A stretch of DNA of 64,000 bases, taken from NCBI RefSeq assembly GCF_950023065.1, contig NC_088678.1:75425590-75489589 (forward strand). Direction: 5' to 3'. A model generated the notes under the pieces. It was not told the origin of the DNA, ran no database searches, and worked only from the letters and a program-made list of their open reading frames with translations. The DNA is from Planococcus citri. Taxonomy: Eukaryota; Arthropoda; Insecta; Hemiptera; Pseudococcidae. Positions 45,544 through 57,399 of this stretch are shown here, piece by piece. Numbering within the stretch: the first letter of the stretch is position 1; every line of letters starts with the position of its first letter. A program made the position numbers and the translations under genes.

Positions 45544-45899
45544 ATGCCAACCCAAGAGCCATATTGCGCAGGAATAATTCAGGAAATTGGCAATCATTAT
45601 GAAGAGAATATATATGAAAACATCACCATACCGATATGTTTGGTAGGGATGATCTTGAATCTACTCAACGTATTGGTATTAACGAGGAAAACTATGAATT
45701 CGCCACCGAACCTAATACTTGCTCATTTGGCCTTTGCTGATTTTATAGCTTTACTATCACTTATTGTAGAATATTGGATGGTATTCATTCAACCTAAAAG
45801 TGGTTTTGTCCTAGAACAATCCTACGCATTGACAATACTTTATTGGTACAGCAGTATTTTTATATGCACGGCTCAATTTATATCTGCATTTCTGACAGT
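45544..45899 (+). pseudogene. MsR-like GPCR locus 8 (group A), truncated after TM3
   Basis: Starts MPTQEPYCAGIIQEIGNHYE and is closest to loci 6 and 7. TM1 MILNLLNVLVLTRKTM, TM2 LAHLAFADFIALLS and TM3 up to AQFISAFLTV are present. At TCTGACAGT (45899) the paralogue sequence ends. From here on the DNA is the 3' flank of locus 11 (62298 onward), so the frame ends at 45939 after a few non-homologous residues. TM4-TM7 and exon 2 are missing. Breakpoint sequences share only GTC. Confidence 0.9.
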
Positions 45900-47599
45900 C
45901 ATTTTATGCCAAAATCAGCCAATAAAAACATATTTGTAGGTGGTAGAAGAATTATGCGGGGGTAAGAAAAAGGGATACGTTACCCATATTTCTTAATCAA
46001 CTGCTTCAATAATTTGAAGGATTTTGTTGAGCGTTTCAATTCAGGGTGTCTAACTGTCTGTACAGGAATTTGGTGACCAAAAATCACTACCTTCCTTTCG
46101 AAAAAATTACCACCTTCCGAAATATGTCCATTCCCCCCCCCTCTATAAGATCGATTTTCCGCTTTTTTTGCAGAGCATAAGTATGTCCAAGTGTCCATAA
46201 CAAAATTTCAAAATAAAAAATCCAGACTTCAGCCGGACGTTTTTTAAACACTTGGGATTTTTTAACAGGGGAAGAGGATGGGTGAGGCAAAATTATTTGC
46301 TTTTCTAATATCTTTAGACATCCTAAGATTTTTTTCAAGCAAACGGATGTCAAAAATATAATTTTATTATTTCAATTTTCGATTTTATTTTTACATTCAA
46401 GGTCCTTTCTTCTTTGCTAAATGTAATGAATTTGGGCGAATAAAAAACGTTCTTCAACGTAATAACAAATTTATAAAAAATACGAGTAGGTATAGGTACA
46501 AAAATTTAATGCAAAATTTAAGCGTTTTTTGTGAAAAAAATACCAAATTTTCGAAATAAAATATCGAGTTTTGAAGTAAAATAAGTAAGAGATTAGGTGC
46601 ACCAGGGGAAGTCAAAATTCGGGTAAGTCTGAAAAACTGCTCTAGCTCTTAGAGGCTTATATCTGCTGAAGCGCTACCCAGGAGTAACTTGATGGTACTA
46701 CCCCTACTTCATCACAGCATAAAAATTTTCGCAACCCTGTTTCATTTTACAGGCTTTTGATTGGTTCTTTTTTAGTTGCTGTTTTGAATTTGAATTCAAA
46801 GTGTAACCAATATTTTTCAAACTGCTTTTTACCTCAGAAGAATTGATCAGTAAAACTGATATTATACGTCTTAGGTGAAAGTATTCCTAAAACAATAATG
46901 TAAAACCCCAAGTATTCAATTTTTATTAATTTTCAATAATTCATTATTTATATCGCTTGTTCTGACTTACCCCCTAAATTAGTGCTATGGGGTAGGTAAG
47001 TCAGAAAAGTGAACATTGATAATTAGGATTCAACTTCATCGATGTGTAATATGTAGAATGATGTTTTCGAGGTCGTAGAATCCGAATCTGGAGTTACTTT
47101 TTGTATAGGAGTGGGAGGGGGGTGAGGCGTGCAGGTGAGGGGGAAATTCCAAATTTTTCCTACATTATTGTGTAATATGTCAAATAATATGTTTTCGAGG
47201 TCGTAGAATTCGAATCCGGAGTCATTTTTTGTGGTGAAGGTGGAAGGTGAGTCGTAGGTTCGTATGGGTGGGGGATTTCACATTTTGCTTATATTATGGT
47301 ACTTTTGCTCAATGTTTTCTTATACCACTGATGTTCAAAGTTGACAGTTTTTTGTATAACATCAGAATTCAGAACATGTTTTGAAAAAAAAAATCCTATA
47401 CAATCAGGCAATATCATGTGTTCTTTTTTGCAGGGTGATGTCAAATGTGTATTTTGGAGTGGTGTAGTGTATACTACGTTTTGAGGATTTTTTGTTTTGT
47501 TTTCTCAGAAGATGATAATTATTTTTTCTCTTACATGAATTTTTTAATTTTTTACAAATACATTTTGTACTCTACAATAAATTGTCAGATGAATTGTTT
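45899..47599. repeat. Segmental duplication copy 1 (matches 62298-64000)
   Basis: Apart from a C-run (9 C ending at 46141; 11 C at the second site) every stretch I compared over ~1.7 kb is identical to 62298-64000, with a constant offset of 16399 before and 16401 after the C-run. The match runs off the end of the window. It includes the left end of the Harbinger-type element at 46596. Confidence 0.9.
47060..47290. repeat. 'tcgaggtcgtagaatt' repeat, two units
   Basis: Units at about 47060 and 47190 share 'gttttcgaggtcgtagaat', 'cgaatc(t/c)ggagt' and 'gtgtaatatg'. Opposite orientation to 47790-48000. Confidence 0.65.
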
Positions 47600-47789
47600 T
47601 GTTTTTCTGAAGTTACCACAAAGACAGCCAAAATGCCACTATGGAGGAATTAATAGGCAGGAGGGGAAGCTTTCTACAAATCGCCATTTTCATACACATC
47701 CGTGTTTTTGAGCAGAAGGTATTTCAAATAACCATTAGTTAGCTCATTTCGTTACTGTTCCAACTTCCAGGGGGCACAGTGGACCACAA

Positions 47790-48003
47790 CCTCCCCTTCC
47801 CAAACGGAGATACTTAAATAACACCCGACTCTAAAAACTAGCTCAAGATTCGAATTCTGCGACCTCGAAAACATATAAATCAACATATTACACAATAACA
47901 TAGGCAACATTTGAAATTTCCTCTCTCTCTCCTTTACTTATCTCCCACACCTACAGAAAAAAAATAACTCCAGATTCGAATTCTACGACCTCGAGAACAT
48001 ATT
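47790..48003. repeat. 'tcgaggtcgtagaatt' repeat, inverted units, left of LINE
   Basis: 'agattcgaattctgcgacct' and 'agattcgaattctacgacct' units. The repeat resumes at about 49510 after the LINE, so the LINE inserted into this array. Confidence 0.65.
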
Positions 48004-49505
48004 CGTCGTCGTGGCGTCGTCGTTTCCTTATAAGTGGTAGGCCTATTGGCCTGTCTGCTGTGGTGTGGAACCTGTTGAGGATGAGCCTGAGGTATCAGTG
48101 AGTTTTCTCCTTGGTCTCCCTCTGCTTCTTTTCCCCGTTGGTGTATATTGGAGGACCTGTTTTGGTGATCTTGTTTCCTCCATCCTTTTGACATGATTTC
48201 TCCAATCTTTCCTATACTTTTTTATCTTTTTCATGACTGGCATCACTCCGTGATCTGCTGTTATTTTCTCAGATGGGACTCTGTCTCTGAGAGTCACCCC
48301 TGCCGTTCTCCTCATGAACTTCATCTCAGCTCCCGTTATTCTTCTTTTATCAAATTTCTTCAGTGCCCAAACCTCGCTTCCATAAGTTATCATTGGTATT
48401 GCTAGGGTATTGTACACCTTCAATCTTGTTTCTTTTCGCACCTTACTGCTTCTCAGGGTCCTATTTATCAGTCCTGTGACTCTCAGGAACTTTGCAATCT
48501 TTCCACCAACATCTACTTCTCCCTGGTATGATATCGTGTTTCCCAGGTATTTGAAATTATTGACCTGTTCAATGATTTTTCCGTTTATTACAATCTTGCT
48601 TCTTACTGGTTCCTTTCCTTTGAAGGCCATTGTTTTTGTTTTCTCTGATGATATTCTCATATCATGCTTTTCTGATGTCTTTGTTAGATTGTACATTGAT
48701 CTCTGTAGGTCATCTTCTGTTTCGGCTAGTACTGCTTGATCATCTGCGAAAAATACTGTTGATATTTCCTGCCTTCTGTCTGTCTTGATTCCTTTTGGTT
48801 TCATTTTCTGCCATTCTTTCACCATGTGATCCATGTACATGTTGAATAAAACACAAGACAGTGGGCATCCCTGGCGAACTCCCCTGTTTATTTCTGCTTG
48901 TTCTGAGAGTTTTTTTTCCAATTCCTACTCTTATTCTGGTGTTCTTATAAATGCTGTTTATTACCTTTCGAATTTTATATGTTATCTCTTCATCTTTTAG
49001 CACTTCAAACAGTTTTTTTCTATTGACCCTATCATATGCTTTTTCCAGGTCTATAAAGCACATATGTGTTTCTAGGTTGTATTCGATCCTTTTTTCCATC
49101 AGTAGTTTTACTGTAAAACTTGCATCAGTGCATGATCTTCCTTTTCTGAATCCATTTTGACTTTCTGACATCTTTTCTTCTGCATGGTCTGCCAGTCGTT
49201 TTGCCAGTATTTTTGCATATATCTTGTAGCAGGTATTGAGTACTTATTCCTCGGTACTCGGTAGTTTTTCAGGTTTGACATATCACCTTTCTTGAACAGT
49301 GGTATTACAATTGCTGTTTTGAATTCTTCATGTACCTTTTCTTCTTGGTACATCCTATTTAGGAATTCCACCAGTCTTCTTTTGAATTCACCACTTGCGT
49401 ATTTGTACAATTCTGTTGGTATGCCATCTTCTCCTGGAGCTTTTGCATTTTTTTGCTGTTTTCAAAGCCTCTTGTAGCTCTCTAAATGAAATTCTGTCTT
49501 CTGGT
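48004..49505 (-). mobile_element. 5'-truncated RTE-like LINE with frameshifts
   Basis: Minus-strand RT blocks in order: FLNRMYQEEKVHEEFKTAIV and IPLFKKGDMSNLKNYR (49410-49108), SESQNGFRKGRSCTDASFTV and MCFIDLEKAYDRVNRKKLFE (motif A; 49171-48740), then INRGVRQGCPLSCVLFNMYM (motif B), STVFFADDQAVLAETEDDLQ (motif C), QVNNFKYLGNTISYQGEVDV and AEMKFMRRTAGVTLRDRVPS in the long frame 48921-48043. The last features are usual for RTE-type endonuclease-reverse transcriptase proteins. At least two frameshifts separate the blocks. The endonuclease is missing. A (GTC)n-like tail lies at about 48005-48030. Confidence 0.8.
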
Positions 49506-49700
49506 TCATTATTCAACATATTACACAATAACGTAGGAAAAATTTGATATATTGTCTCTCCCCATGCCTCATCCCCCCTCTCCTACAAAAAAAATAACTC
49601 CAGATTCGGAATCTACGTCCTCGAAAACATACCATTCGACATGTTGCACATCTATGAGGGTCAAATCCTAATATCACCAATCAATTTTGTAGATGTGCGA
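49506..49700. repeat. 'tcgaggtcgtagaatt' repeat, right of LINE
   Basis: 'caacatattacacaataacg' then 'agattcggaatctacgtcct' and 'cgaaaacataccattcgac'. Continuation of the array split by the LINE. Confidence 0.6.
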
Positions 49701-49865
49701 AAGCTACTGTGACAATCGCACTCAAATTTTTACCATACGTACAGAACCTTATGGGAGCCTACATAAAAAGTTTGAGCCATGTTGGTTCATCAGTAAGAGA
49801 GTAATACGAGTAGCTGATCAAAGTTGAAATATCGAAAAACCATTCTGACTTCCCCTGGTGCACCT

Positions 49866-50367
49866 TATATTCATAAGCGAGTAACTTTAGCTACACAGTC
49901 TAAGTACATACCTAGAAAAGATTTAGAATGTAGATAGAGATACGTATAAATGTATTTACAAATTATTGCACTCTGTAAAATGGTCAAATTTCACATTTCA
50001 GCCAGAGCTGCCAAAAACCACTACTTGCATAACCCGTTAGATGCCTACACTGAATATTCATTGGAATTTCCGCGGTTCTTAAATTCTTAAAATAAAACAA
50101 ATGTACATCGATTTTATTTTTGAGTGAGTAATTTAAAACCTGCCAACGCAAAATGCCGATTACCATTCCTGGAATATAACGATCATAAGTGAAAATGCGA
50201 CACAGGAAATATTATTTCATCAATTTCTAAAAAAAAATTGAAAAACTGAATCATTTTGTTTTAAAAATAACAAATTTGTTATTCAAACTAACAGAGGGAT
50301 ATCTCTAATCAGTAGATAATAGGCTATTCTATCATACAGAATTCAGATAACATCAACAACGCTGTCA
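49866..50367. repeat. Upstream block of locus 9, duplicated at 60266-60780
   Basis: Nearly the same sequence precedes locus 11: 'taaaatggtcaaatttcacatttcagcca', 'acccgttagatgcc', 'gaatattcattggaa', 'attttatttt(t/c)gagtgagtaattt'. Non-coding; part of the youngest duplicated unit. Confidence 0.75.
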
Positions 50368-50437
50368 ATCAGTATGAGACCGAAATTAGTCGCAATATAA
50401 CGCTTCTCTGGAAAACAATTTCGTGTAATATGTACCT
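50368..50437 (+). promoter_or_regulatory. Conserved 5' block of receptor locus 9
   Basis: ATCAGTATGAGACCGAAATT, then AGTCGCAATATAACGCTTC, then TTTCGTGTAATATGTACC; preceded by AGATAACATCAACAACG. Function inferred. Confidence 0.4.
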
Positions 50438-50538
50438 ATTGTGTTATGGAAAAAAAAGTAATAGTTTTGATTTAAAAAATTAACGTAAAGTTCGATAAAC
50501 TCGAATCAGTGTTCGATTATTGCCTTCGAAAATCCAAA

Positions 50539-51871
50539 ATGCCAACTGAACAGCCATATTGCGAAGAAATAAGGAGAATCACCTACTACTACTCAACGAG
50601 TACATATCAATGGATAAGCTTACCGATATGTTTCATAGGGGCGATTTTCAATCTACTCAACATATTGGTATTCACAAGGAAAACTATGAATTCGCCATCG
50701 AACCGGATACTCGCTCATTTGGCGTTTGCAGATTTCCTAGTGTTGGTGTCTTATATTCCAAATAACTTGCTGTGGAACATCGACCGTTCTAGTGATTTTT
50801 GCTTAGCCGATAGTTACGGATGGACGATGTTTTTTTGGTACAACGATATCTTTACATCCACATTTCAGTTCGTGTCTGTATTCCTGACAGTGCAGTTGGC
50901 TGTATGGAGATACACAGCTGTGGTACATCCGTGGAAGCAGCGGAATTGGTGCAATGAGAAAATTACTCGTAATGTCATCATTGCCGGATACATCGTTTGT
51001 TGTGTTTTGTATGCTGTACCCTTTCATTTGTCATTTGATATCGAAACCATCAACAATAATCAAAACACCAATGCACATCCTCATCACAAATTCACAATCG
51101 CCGGACATCCAATTATGTACAAAATAAGATACTACATCTATGGACTAGTGATCAGATTATTTCCATCAGTTGTCTTAGTATGGTTGACTTTCAAGTGAGT
51201 AATCAGTAATCACAGTTACATCCGAAGAAGTAAAAATAAAGGTACCTATGTAGGTCACAAATTGACTTCATTTTTCTTTTCGCTGTTTTCGTTTTAGAAT
51301 CGTCGTCGGATTATCAGCGAGGAAACGTAATCACGATCAACTAACTGCATCCGCCGGTGCTCCAAGTAGCGTGAAAAACTTGGAAATGAGAAATCAAACC
51401 AATAAGTCGACGGTGATATTATTGGCAGTTGTGGTATTATTTTTCACCGCAGAATTTCCCAGAGGGATTCTATGGATACTGGGAAGGCTTGATGAGCACA
51501 CTTGGGAGACCGTTTACGATTCCATTTCACAAGTATTCGTTACAATAGATCATATCAATATAGCCATTACGTTCGTGGTATATTACTCTTTGAGTCAGCC
51601 ATTCAGAACCGCATTCAGATCCTTGTTCAATTGCGATACGCGTACTATTTCTCATGAAACACACACTCAACTTGCTTTGGGTAATACCGAAGAAATCAAT
51701 TCGGAAAGAAGAACTTTTGAAATGAAGCGATTTTCAACAACGGATAACCATTTGAGATATTCAACTTTTTTGACCGTTTCTCAGACAAATCTGGGTTCAA
51801 AAACGCCAACTGAAACGAGAGAAATTTTGGACCAGAATTCCGCACCTTCACCGCGATCTTCTGAGTGCTGA
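50539..51871 (+). CDS. MsR-like GPCR locus 9 (group B), intact, 409 aa with extended tail
   Basis: Exon 1 50539-51194 (donor GTGAGT) and exon 2 51298-51871 (acceptor TTTTAG), 103-bp phase-2 intron. The start is ATG 50539 (MPTEQPYCEEIRRITYYYST); the frame extends upstream to a GTG only. TM1 AIFNLLNILVFTRKTM, TM2 LAHLAFADFLVLVSY, TM3 end AVWRYTAVVHPWKQRNWCN, TM5 end RLFPSVVLVWLTFK, TM6 AEFPRGILWILG, TM7 NIAITFVVYYSLSQPFRTAF (SQP instead of SQQ; Asp at DHINIA). After RRTFE the codon AAG (51725-51727) stands where locus 2 has TAG, giving a ~49-residue extra tail ending PSPRSSEC. Very close to locus 11. Confidence 0.9.
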
Positions 51872-52260
51872 GACAAAATACATATAGTTCCTGTGGGGTC
51901 ATTTTCTGCCAAAATCAGCCAAGAAAAACTTAGGAGGCAGAAGAATTATGCGGGGGTAGAAAAAAAGTGGTACGTTACCCATGTTTCTTAATCAATTGCT
52001 TCAATAATTTGAAAGTTTTTGTTGGGCGTTTCGATTCAGGTTGTCTATACAGGAATTTGTTGACCGAAAATCACTATACCTTTCGAAAAAAATGACCACG
52101 TTCCAAAATATTTTAAATCTCGCCCTTCCTCCTCTACAAGATCGACTTTCACCTCTTTTTTTTGCAGGGTGTCTTTGTACTCACAAAAAATTAATGCAAA
52201 ATTTGTGCGATTTTTATGAAAAAAAATTGCGAGTTTTGAAGTAAAATAAGTAAGAGATGT
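51872..52260. repeat. 3' flank shared with loci 11 and 8
   Basis: 'ggggtcattttctgccaaaatcagcc', 'agaagaattatgcggggg' and 'tacgttacccat' match 62295-62560 and 45899-46160 at lower identity. Shows that the locus 9 and locus 11 units were duplicated with their 3' flanks. Confidence 0.7.
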
Positions 52261-52299
52261 CATTCGAAATGCACAATTCTACCTAGTATTCATACACTT

Positions 52300-53165
52300 G
52301 ACGTATAAAAATTTTGGTTTTTCTTTCAAGTCTGGAATTTTTCAATTATGGAAAAGAGAAACAAACTGACCCTCAGGAAGCAAGGGCGAAAGCTCTCGAA
52401 AATCAGTACTTCGAAAGCCATAAAAAGCAATGTTTTTTTGTTTGATGAGTTAACTATGTACTATACTTTAGAAATTTCAACGAACCCGATAGGAGCGAGG
52501 GCGAAAGCTCTAGAAAATTAGTGCTTCGAGAGGTATAAAAACGATGTTTTATTGTGTAATCACTAATCAGTGAAGGAATTTATTATTTTAGCTTCAAAAA
52601 TTTGAATGATGATTTAGAAAAAAAAATTACACTTGAAAAAGAGAAGTAAACGAGCCCGAGTGAAGCAAGGTCAAAAGCTTTCAAAAATTAATGTTTTGAG
52701 AAGTAAAAAAAAAGTTCCCTTATGCAGGGAGGAGTTCATTTTTCTGATTCAAACTATGAACATTTCTTGAATTTGAAGAATAAGTATGTTTCTGATGGGG
52801 AAAAGGAAGATTTCAAAAATACGTAATTCAAATTCTACAAAGTCGATAAATGAACCATTTTCTACAAAATATATTTTTTTTGTGTGGAAAATTTGATTTT
52901 CCACTTTTGTTTACTTTTCACTACCTTTCAAGTTTCAAGTAAAATTGCTGAAAATCACTACTTTTTCACTACTTTCACTACAGACTTTCAAAATCACTAC
53001 CTTTTCACTACTTTCACTACCTTATAGACACCCTGTTTTTCTTTCATTTTTTTACTACCTGTTTGACTAAATTCACTACTTTTTCACAACTCTTACCGCC
53101 CCTTTTTAAAATCACTACTTTTTCACTACTTTCACTACCTGTTAGATATCCTGTATTCTGAAAAC
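52300..53165. repeat. Diverged tandem units and 'tttcactacttt' repeats
   Basis: Three units of about 150 bp (52365-52720) share 'agcgagggcgaaagctct', 'gaaaat(c/t)agt', 'cttcgagaggtataaaaa'. From 52910 to 53160 the string 'aatcactactttttcactac' recurs. No gene. Confidence 0.5.
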
Positions 53166-53309
53166 AATAATGATTCCAAAGGTTATTTGGACGGTTATTA
53201 GACCACTTTAAAAAAAAATCTGAAATTTCCAAAACATACCCAAAATTCTCCAGAACAGCCTGAACGCACCTCTAAACGACTCAGCATATCAAAAATGGGA
53301 TACCAAGTA

Positions 53310-53865
53310 AAGGAGGAGTCCTGATAAGGCCATTTTTTGGCCCCCAGACAGTTATCGACGAGACCAGTTTTAAAACGTTGTAACAAATGTCCCAAACAGA
53401 AATCCGTGGTTAGTTCACCGAAAATGACCATTTTTTTGGGCTCCAGGGGTTCCCAATGTTGTGAATACAAAACGAATTTTAGGAACCACTGAATATTATT
53501 TTCAAAAATTTTGTTAGCATAAAATATCTGTTTGAACCAGATAAACTACATGTGGAGTGATTTTCCTATTTCCGACTCTCGGGGGAAAAAATTGAGGAAA
53601 ACTTGAATGAGAAATTATCTAGCCCTTGTTAATGTGTTTCAAATGTAAATTATTCAATTAAAAAAAAATAATAATTCGGTGGTTCCTAAAATTCTTTTTG
53701 TATTTACAACTTTGGGAGCTTCTAGAACCCAAAAAATGGTCATGGGTTAACTATAACCACGGATTTCTGTTTGGGACATTTGTTACAACGTTTCAAGAGT
53801 GGTCTCGTCGATAACTGTCTGGGGGCCAAAAAATGGCCTCATCGGGACTCCTCCTATCTTTTCAT
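53310..53865. repeat. Foldback element (~555 bp) with ~200-bp arms
   Basis: Left arm 'aggaggagtcctgataaggc', 'cccccagacagttatcgacg', 'acaaatgtcccaaacagaaa' (from 53312) is the reverse complement of the right arm ending 'catcgggactcctccta' (about 53856), with a few percent mismatches. A single diverged half-copy lies at about 35130-35300. Confidence 0.7.
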
Positions 53866-55085
53866 TTCATCAACTCAATTGGGTAAAATAGTGTGGAAAT
53901 TTCAATTTTTAAAAATCTGCTAGGGTGCTCCAGAACTACCATCAAAATAGTTCGAAACAATTTCCAATCAATTTGAAGGGTCGAAAACAGGGCATACGCC
54001 AAATTTCGGCTCTCTTGGTCTTTTGGTGAAATTTTGATTTTTTTTTCATTTTTGGCCCAAGTTTGGTGTTTTTTAAAATTCATCAAAATCGTCTGTGAAC
54101 TCAAAAATTAGATCGACGGTTTCCTAATTTGTATTTGGAAAATCAGATCACCATAATTCAAACCTGATGGGCAATTGTTTCAGCTGATTATCAAATTCCG
54201 TGATTTCAGATTTTTTTTTTTTGATTTGCCAAATAGGTCACTGGTGTAGAAGCGACTTATAGGTAACTTTTCTCATAAGGATTATAAAATTACTTACATA
54301 TTCTCATACGCGAATTCATATAAGATGGATTAGTTAGTTATAAAATTATTGATCAATCAACAGATATACAAAATAATAATGGTCGAAGGCCAAAGTAAAA
54401 ATTCTGACGATCTCCATGTTTAATAAAGAGGCAGAAGTGAATATTCACATAGAAAGTATTATAAAAACTGTAAAATTGATTGTGAGAATCACTCAAAAAT
54501 ATCAAAAATTGATGGACCATCCCAGAAAACGACAAAAATTTGAGAAAAATAATTATGTATCTCATTGGGTAAAATTTTGCACAGACTGCTCAAGTGCTTA
54601 TAGATTATTGAAAAATACCAAGAATTATTTGGAAATTCTCAAAATTGAACGATAATTTGTCAAAACTGCAGAAGGTGTCATAAATTTTTTCAAATTACCC
54701 CCCTTCCTCCCCCCAAACCCCCATCAATGAAAATTACCTGGGAATGTATTTTTATTTTTTGAAAAGAATCTCTCTACTTTTTTCATACCTTTTTCCAACC
54801 AAATTTTCAGAAAGCTCTCTACTCGAACTCCCTCACCCTCCCCCCTCCACACACACAAAAAATTAATAGTCACATTTTTCACAGGAACATTTTTAAAAAC
54901 ATTGAAATTGGAAGAAAAGCAGGTGCTTCTGGGCTTCAGATATGGGTCCTCAAAGAGAGATATTTTTGATAAAAACGTGGAATTTTCGCTGTAGCTCATA
55001 CTGTCAACATGATAAGTTTTTGGCTATTTTTCTCAGTTTTTTCAAAATCATGCACGTTATACGTACTTAATGGCCAAAAATGCAC
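53866..55085. other. Intergenic, no gene recognised
   Basis: 54790-54930 resembles 24500-24670. The plus-strand frame at 54416-54655 and the minus-strand frame at 53862-54104 have no recognisable motif. Confidence 0.4.
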
Positions 55086-55671
55086 CATTGCACCTACAAT
55101 TATTATGCTATGTAAAATGATTTAATTTCTTTAAAAATCTAAATATATGACTTATCTTTCAATAAATACTTGTTTTGTCGAGATAATGGTGAAATTCCTG
55201 CTCTTCTGAACACGAGTAAGTACATAAAATCCACGAAATTTTGAGATTTGCTTTACACGTGAATGTCGTATTTCGTGCATTTGCTTCATTCGCTTGGCAC
55301 GACTTTTCAGCCAGATCTGTCAGATACCTACCCTGATTATTCACTGAATATCCCACAATTTTTTCTTAAAATGAAACAAGTGTGACATCAGCTTTATTTT
55401 CGAGTGAGTAACTTCCAACGTACGTATGTACCAACGCGCTACCGATATCATTCGCTGAATATTTAACCATCATACGAGTACGTAGATATATCACATGAAA
55501 ATGCGACACAGGAAATGTTACTAGTTACATCATCCCAAACAAATAGAGCAGACTCGTTTCATTATGAAAATGACGCATTCGCAACCTATTCAAACGAGCA
55601 GCTGGAAATCGAAAATCAGAAATATTCTATCAATCACACGAATTCAGGTAACATCAACAACACTATAAATG
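55086..55671. repeat. Upstream region of locus 10 (copy of the shared unit)
   Basis: 'attattatgctatgtaaaatg' and 'ctttaaaaat' match the blocks at 4860-4920, 12850-12900 and 31640-31690. 'attttcgagtgagtaactt' and 'atgcgacacaggaaat' match group B upstream regions. Confidence 0.6.
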
Positions 55672-55740
55672 AATCAGTATGTGGCCAAAATTGGTGCCAA
55701 AACAATGTTTTTCTACAAAACAGTTTCGCGTACTTGATGT
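55672..55740 (+). promoter_or_regulatory. Conserved 5' block of receptor locus 10
   Basis: ATCAGTATGTGGCCAAAATT, then GGTGCCAAAACAATG, then TTTCGCGTACTTGATG; preceded by GGTAACATCAACAAC. More diverged than others. Function inferred. Confidence 0.35.
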
Positions 55741-55844
55741 AGATATTGTTTTAAGGGAAAAAAGTAATAGTTTTTATTTTAAAAATTAACGTAAAGTTCG
55801 ATAAACTCGCATCAGTGTTGGATTATTGCCTTCGAAAATCCAAA

Positions 55845-57159
55845 ATGCCAAGTGAACAACCATATTGCAAAGAAATAAGGAACATCAACTACTACTATTC
55901 ATCGAGTACATATCAATTAATCAGCATACCTATATGTCTCGTAGGGGTGATTTTGAATCTACTCAACATATTGGTATTCACAAGGAAAACTATGAATTCG
56001 CCATCGAACCGGATACTCGCTCATTTGGCGTTTGCAGATTTCATAGTGTTGGTGTCTTATATTCCAAATAACTTGCTGTGGAACATCGACCGTTATCGTA
56101 GTGATTTTTGCTTAGCCGATAGTTACGGGTGGACGATGTTTTTTTGGTACAACGATATTTTCACATCCACGTTTGAATTCGTGTCTGTATTCCTGACAGT
56201 GCAATTGGCTGTATGGAGATACATATCAGTGGTACATCCGTGGAAGCAGCGACAGCGGTGCAATGAGAAAATTACTCGTAATGTCATCATTACCGGATAT
56301 GTCGTATGTTGCATTTTGTATGCTATACCTTTTCGTTTGTCATTTGATATCAAAACCATCAACAATAATCAAAACACGAATGCACATTACAAATTCACGA
56401 TCGAGGGACATCTCATTATGCACGAAATACGAAGCTACATCTACGGACTAGTGATCAAATTATTTCCATCAGTTCTGTTGGTGTGGTTAACTTTCAAGTG
56501 AGTAATCAGTTATGACAGTTACATCAGAAAAAGCAAAAATAAAGATATGTACGTCACATATTGGCCTAATTTTTCTTTTCGTTGTTTTTATTTTTAGAAT
56601 CGTCTTCGGATTATCAGCGAGGAAACGCAATCATGAGCAATTGACTGCATCCACAAGTGCTCCGAGTAACGTGAAAAACTTGGAAATGAGAAAACAAACC
56701 AATACGTCAACGGTGATATTATTGGCAGTTGTGGTATTATTTTTCACTGGCGAAGTTCCAAGAGGCATTCTGTGGATACTGGAAAGGATTGATGAGCGTA
56801 CTTGTGAGACACTCTTTGATTCCATGTCACAGATATCTGTTACAATAGCTCATATTAATACATCTATCACATTTATGGTATACTACATTCTGAGTGAGCA
56901 ATTCAGAACCGCATTCAAATCCATGTTCAATTGCTATACACATACTATGTTTCATCAAACACGTACTCCTCTCGCTTTGGGAAACACTGAAAAAACCAAT
57001 TCGGAAACAAGAGCTTTTGAAGTAAAGCAATATCCAGAGAAGGATAACAATTTAAGACATTCAACTGCGTTTTCGATTGTTTTTCAAACAGAACTAGACC
57101 CAAAAACGTTGATGGAAACTAGAAAAATTGTAGACCAGAAATCCGAACCTTCACCATGA
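55845..57159 (+). CDS. MsR-like GPCR locus 10 (group B), intact, 404 aa with extended tail
   Basis: Exon 1 55845-56497 (donor GTGAGT) and exon 2 56598-57159 (acceptor TTTTTAG), 100-bp phase-2 intron. Start ATG 55845 (MPSEQPYCKEIRNINYYYSS); only GTG lies upstream in frame. TM1 VILNLLNILVFTRKTM, TM2 LAHLAFADFIVLVSY, TM3 end AVWRYISVVHPWKQRQRCN, TM5 end KLFPSVLLVWLTFK, TM6 GEVPRGILWILE (V for F), TM7 NTSITFMVYYILSEQFRTAF (SEQ for SQQ). AAG at 57025-57027 replaces the ancestral stop, and the tail continues for about 45 residues to SEPSP. Likely plasma-membrane peptide receptor; ligand unknown. Confidence 0.9.
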
Positions 57160-57399
57160 TCCTGGTCTTCTGAGTGCTGAGTCAAAATATAGTTCAAAAG
57201 TTTCAAAATAGCTGCCAAATTAAAATCACAAATACTTCTGCCGGTGGTTTTAATACACTTTGTGGTTTGAGCTTTTTCTCATTTTATTCTACATCTCAAG
57301 AGCTATTCGCTTCTAAGGCTAATTCAGTGTTACCAATTTCGATGCGATGTGTCGAATGTAAAGGAACCTGTTTAAATACATAGCGATTAAAGTAAAAGT

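Larger units (their letters stand above)
46596..49864. mobile_element. Non-autonomous Harbinger-type element, TTA TSD, containing a nested LINE
   Basis: The TIR GGTGCACCAGGGGAAGTCA at 46596 has its perfect complement ending at 49864. TTA lies directly outside both ends (46593-46595 and 49865-49867). A 3-bp TTA/TAA duplication with GGT/GGG-type ends fits PIF/Harbinger. No transposase is seen. The interior holds the 'tcgaggtcgtagaatt' repeats and the 48.0-49.5-kb LINE. The left end of a second copy is at about 62997. Confidence 0.75.

Noticed and set aside
46087..46353. 88-aa minus-strand frame repeated at 62506-62754
   Set aside because: Repeated only because of the segmental duplication; its length differs with the C-run and it lacks gene features.
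50509..50538. Extended N-termini of loci 9 and 10 (starting at 50509 and 55815)
   Set aside because: Both would need a GTG start; the next ATG matches the paralogues.
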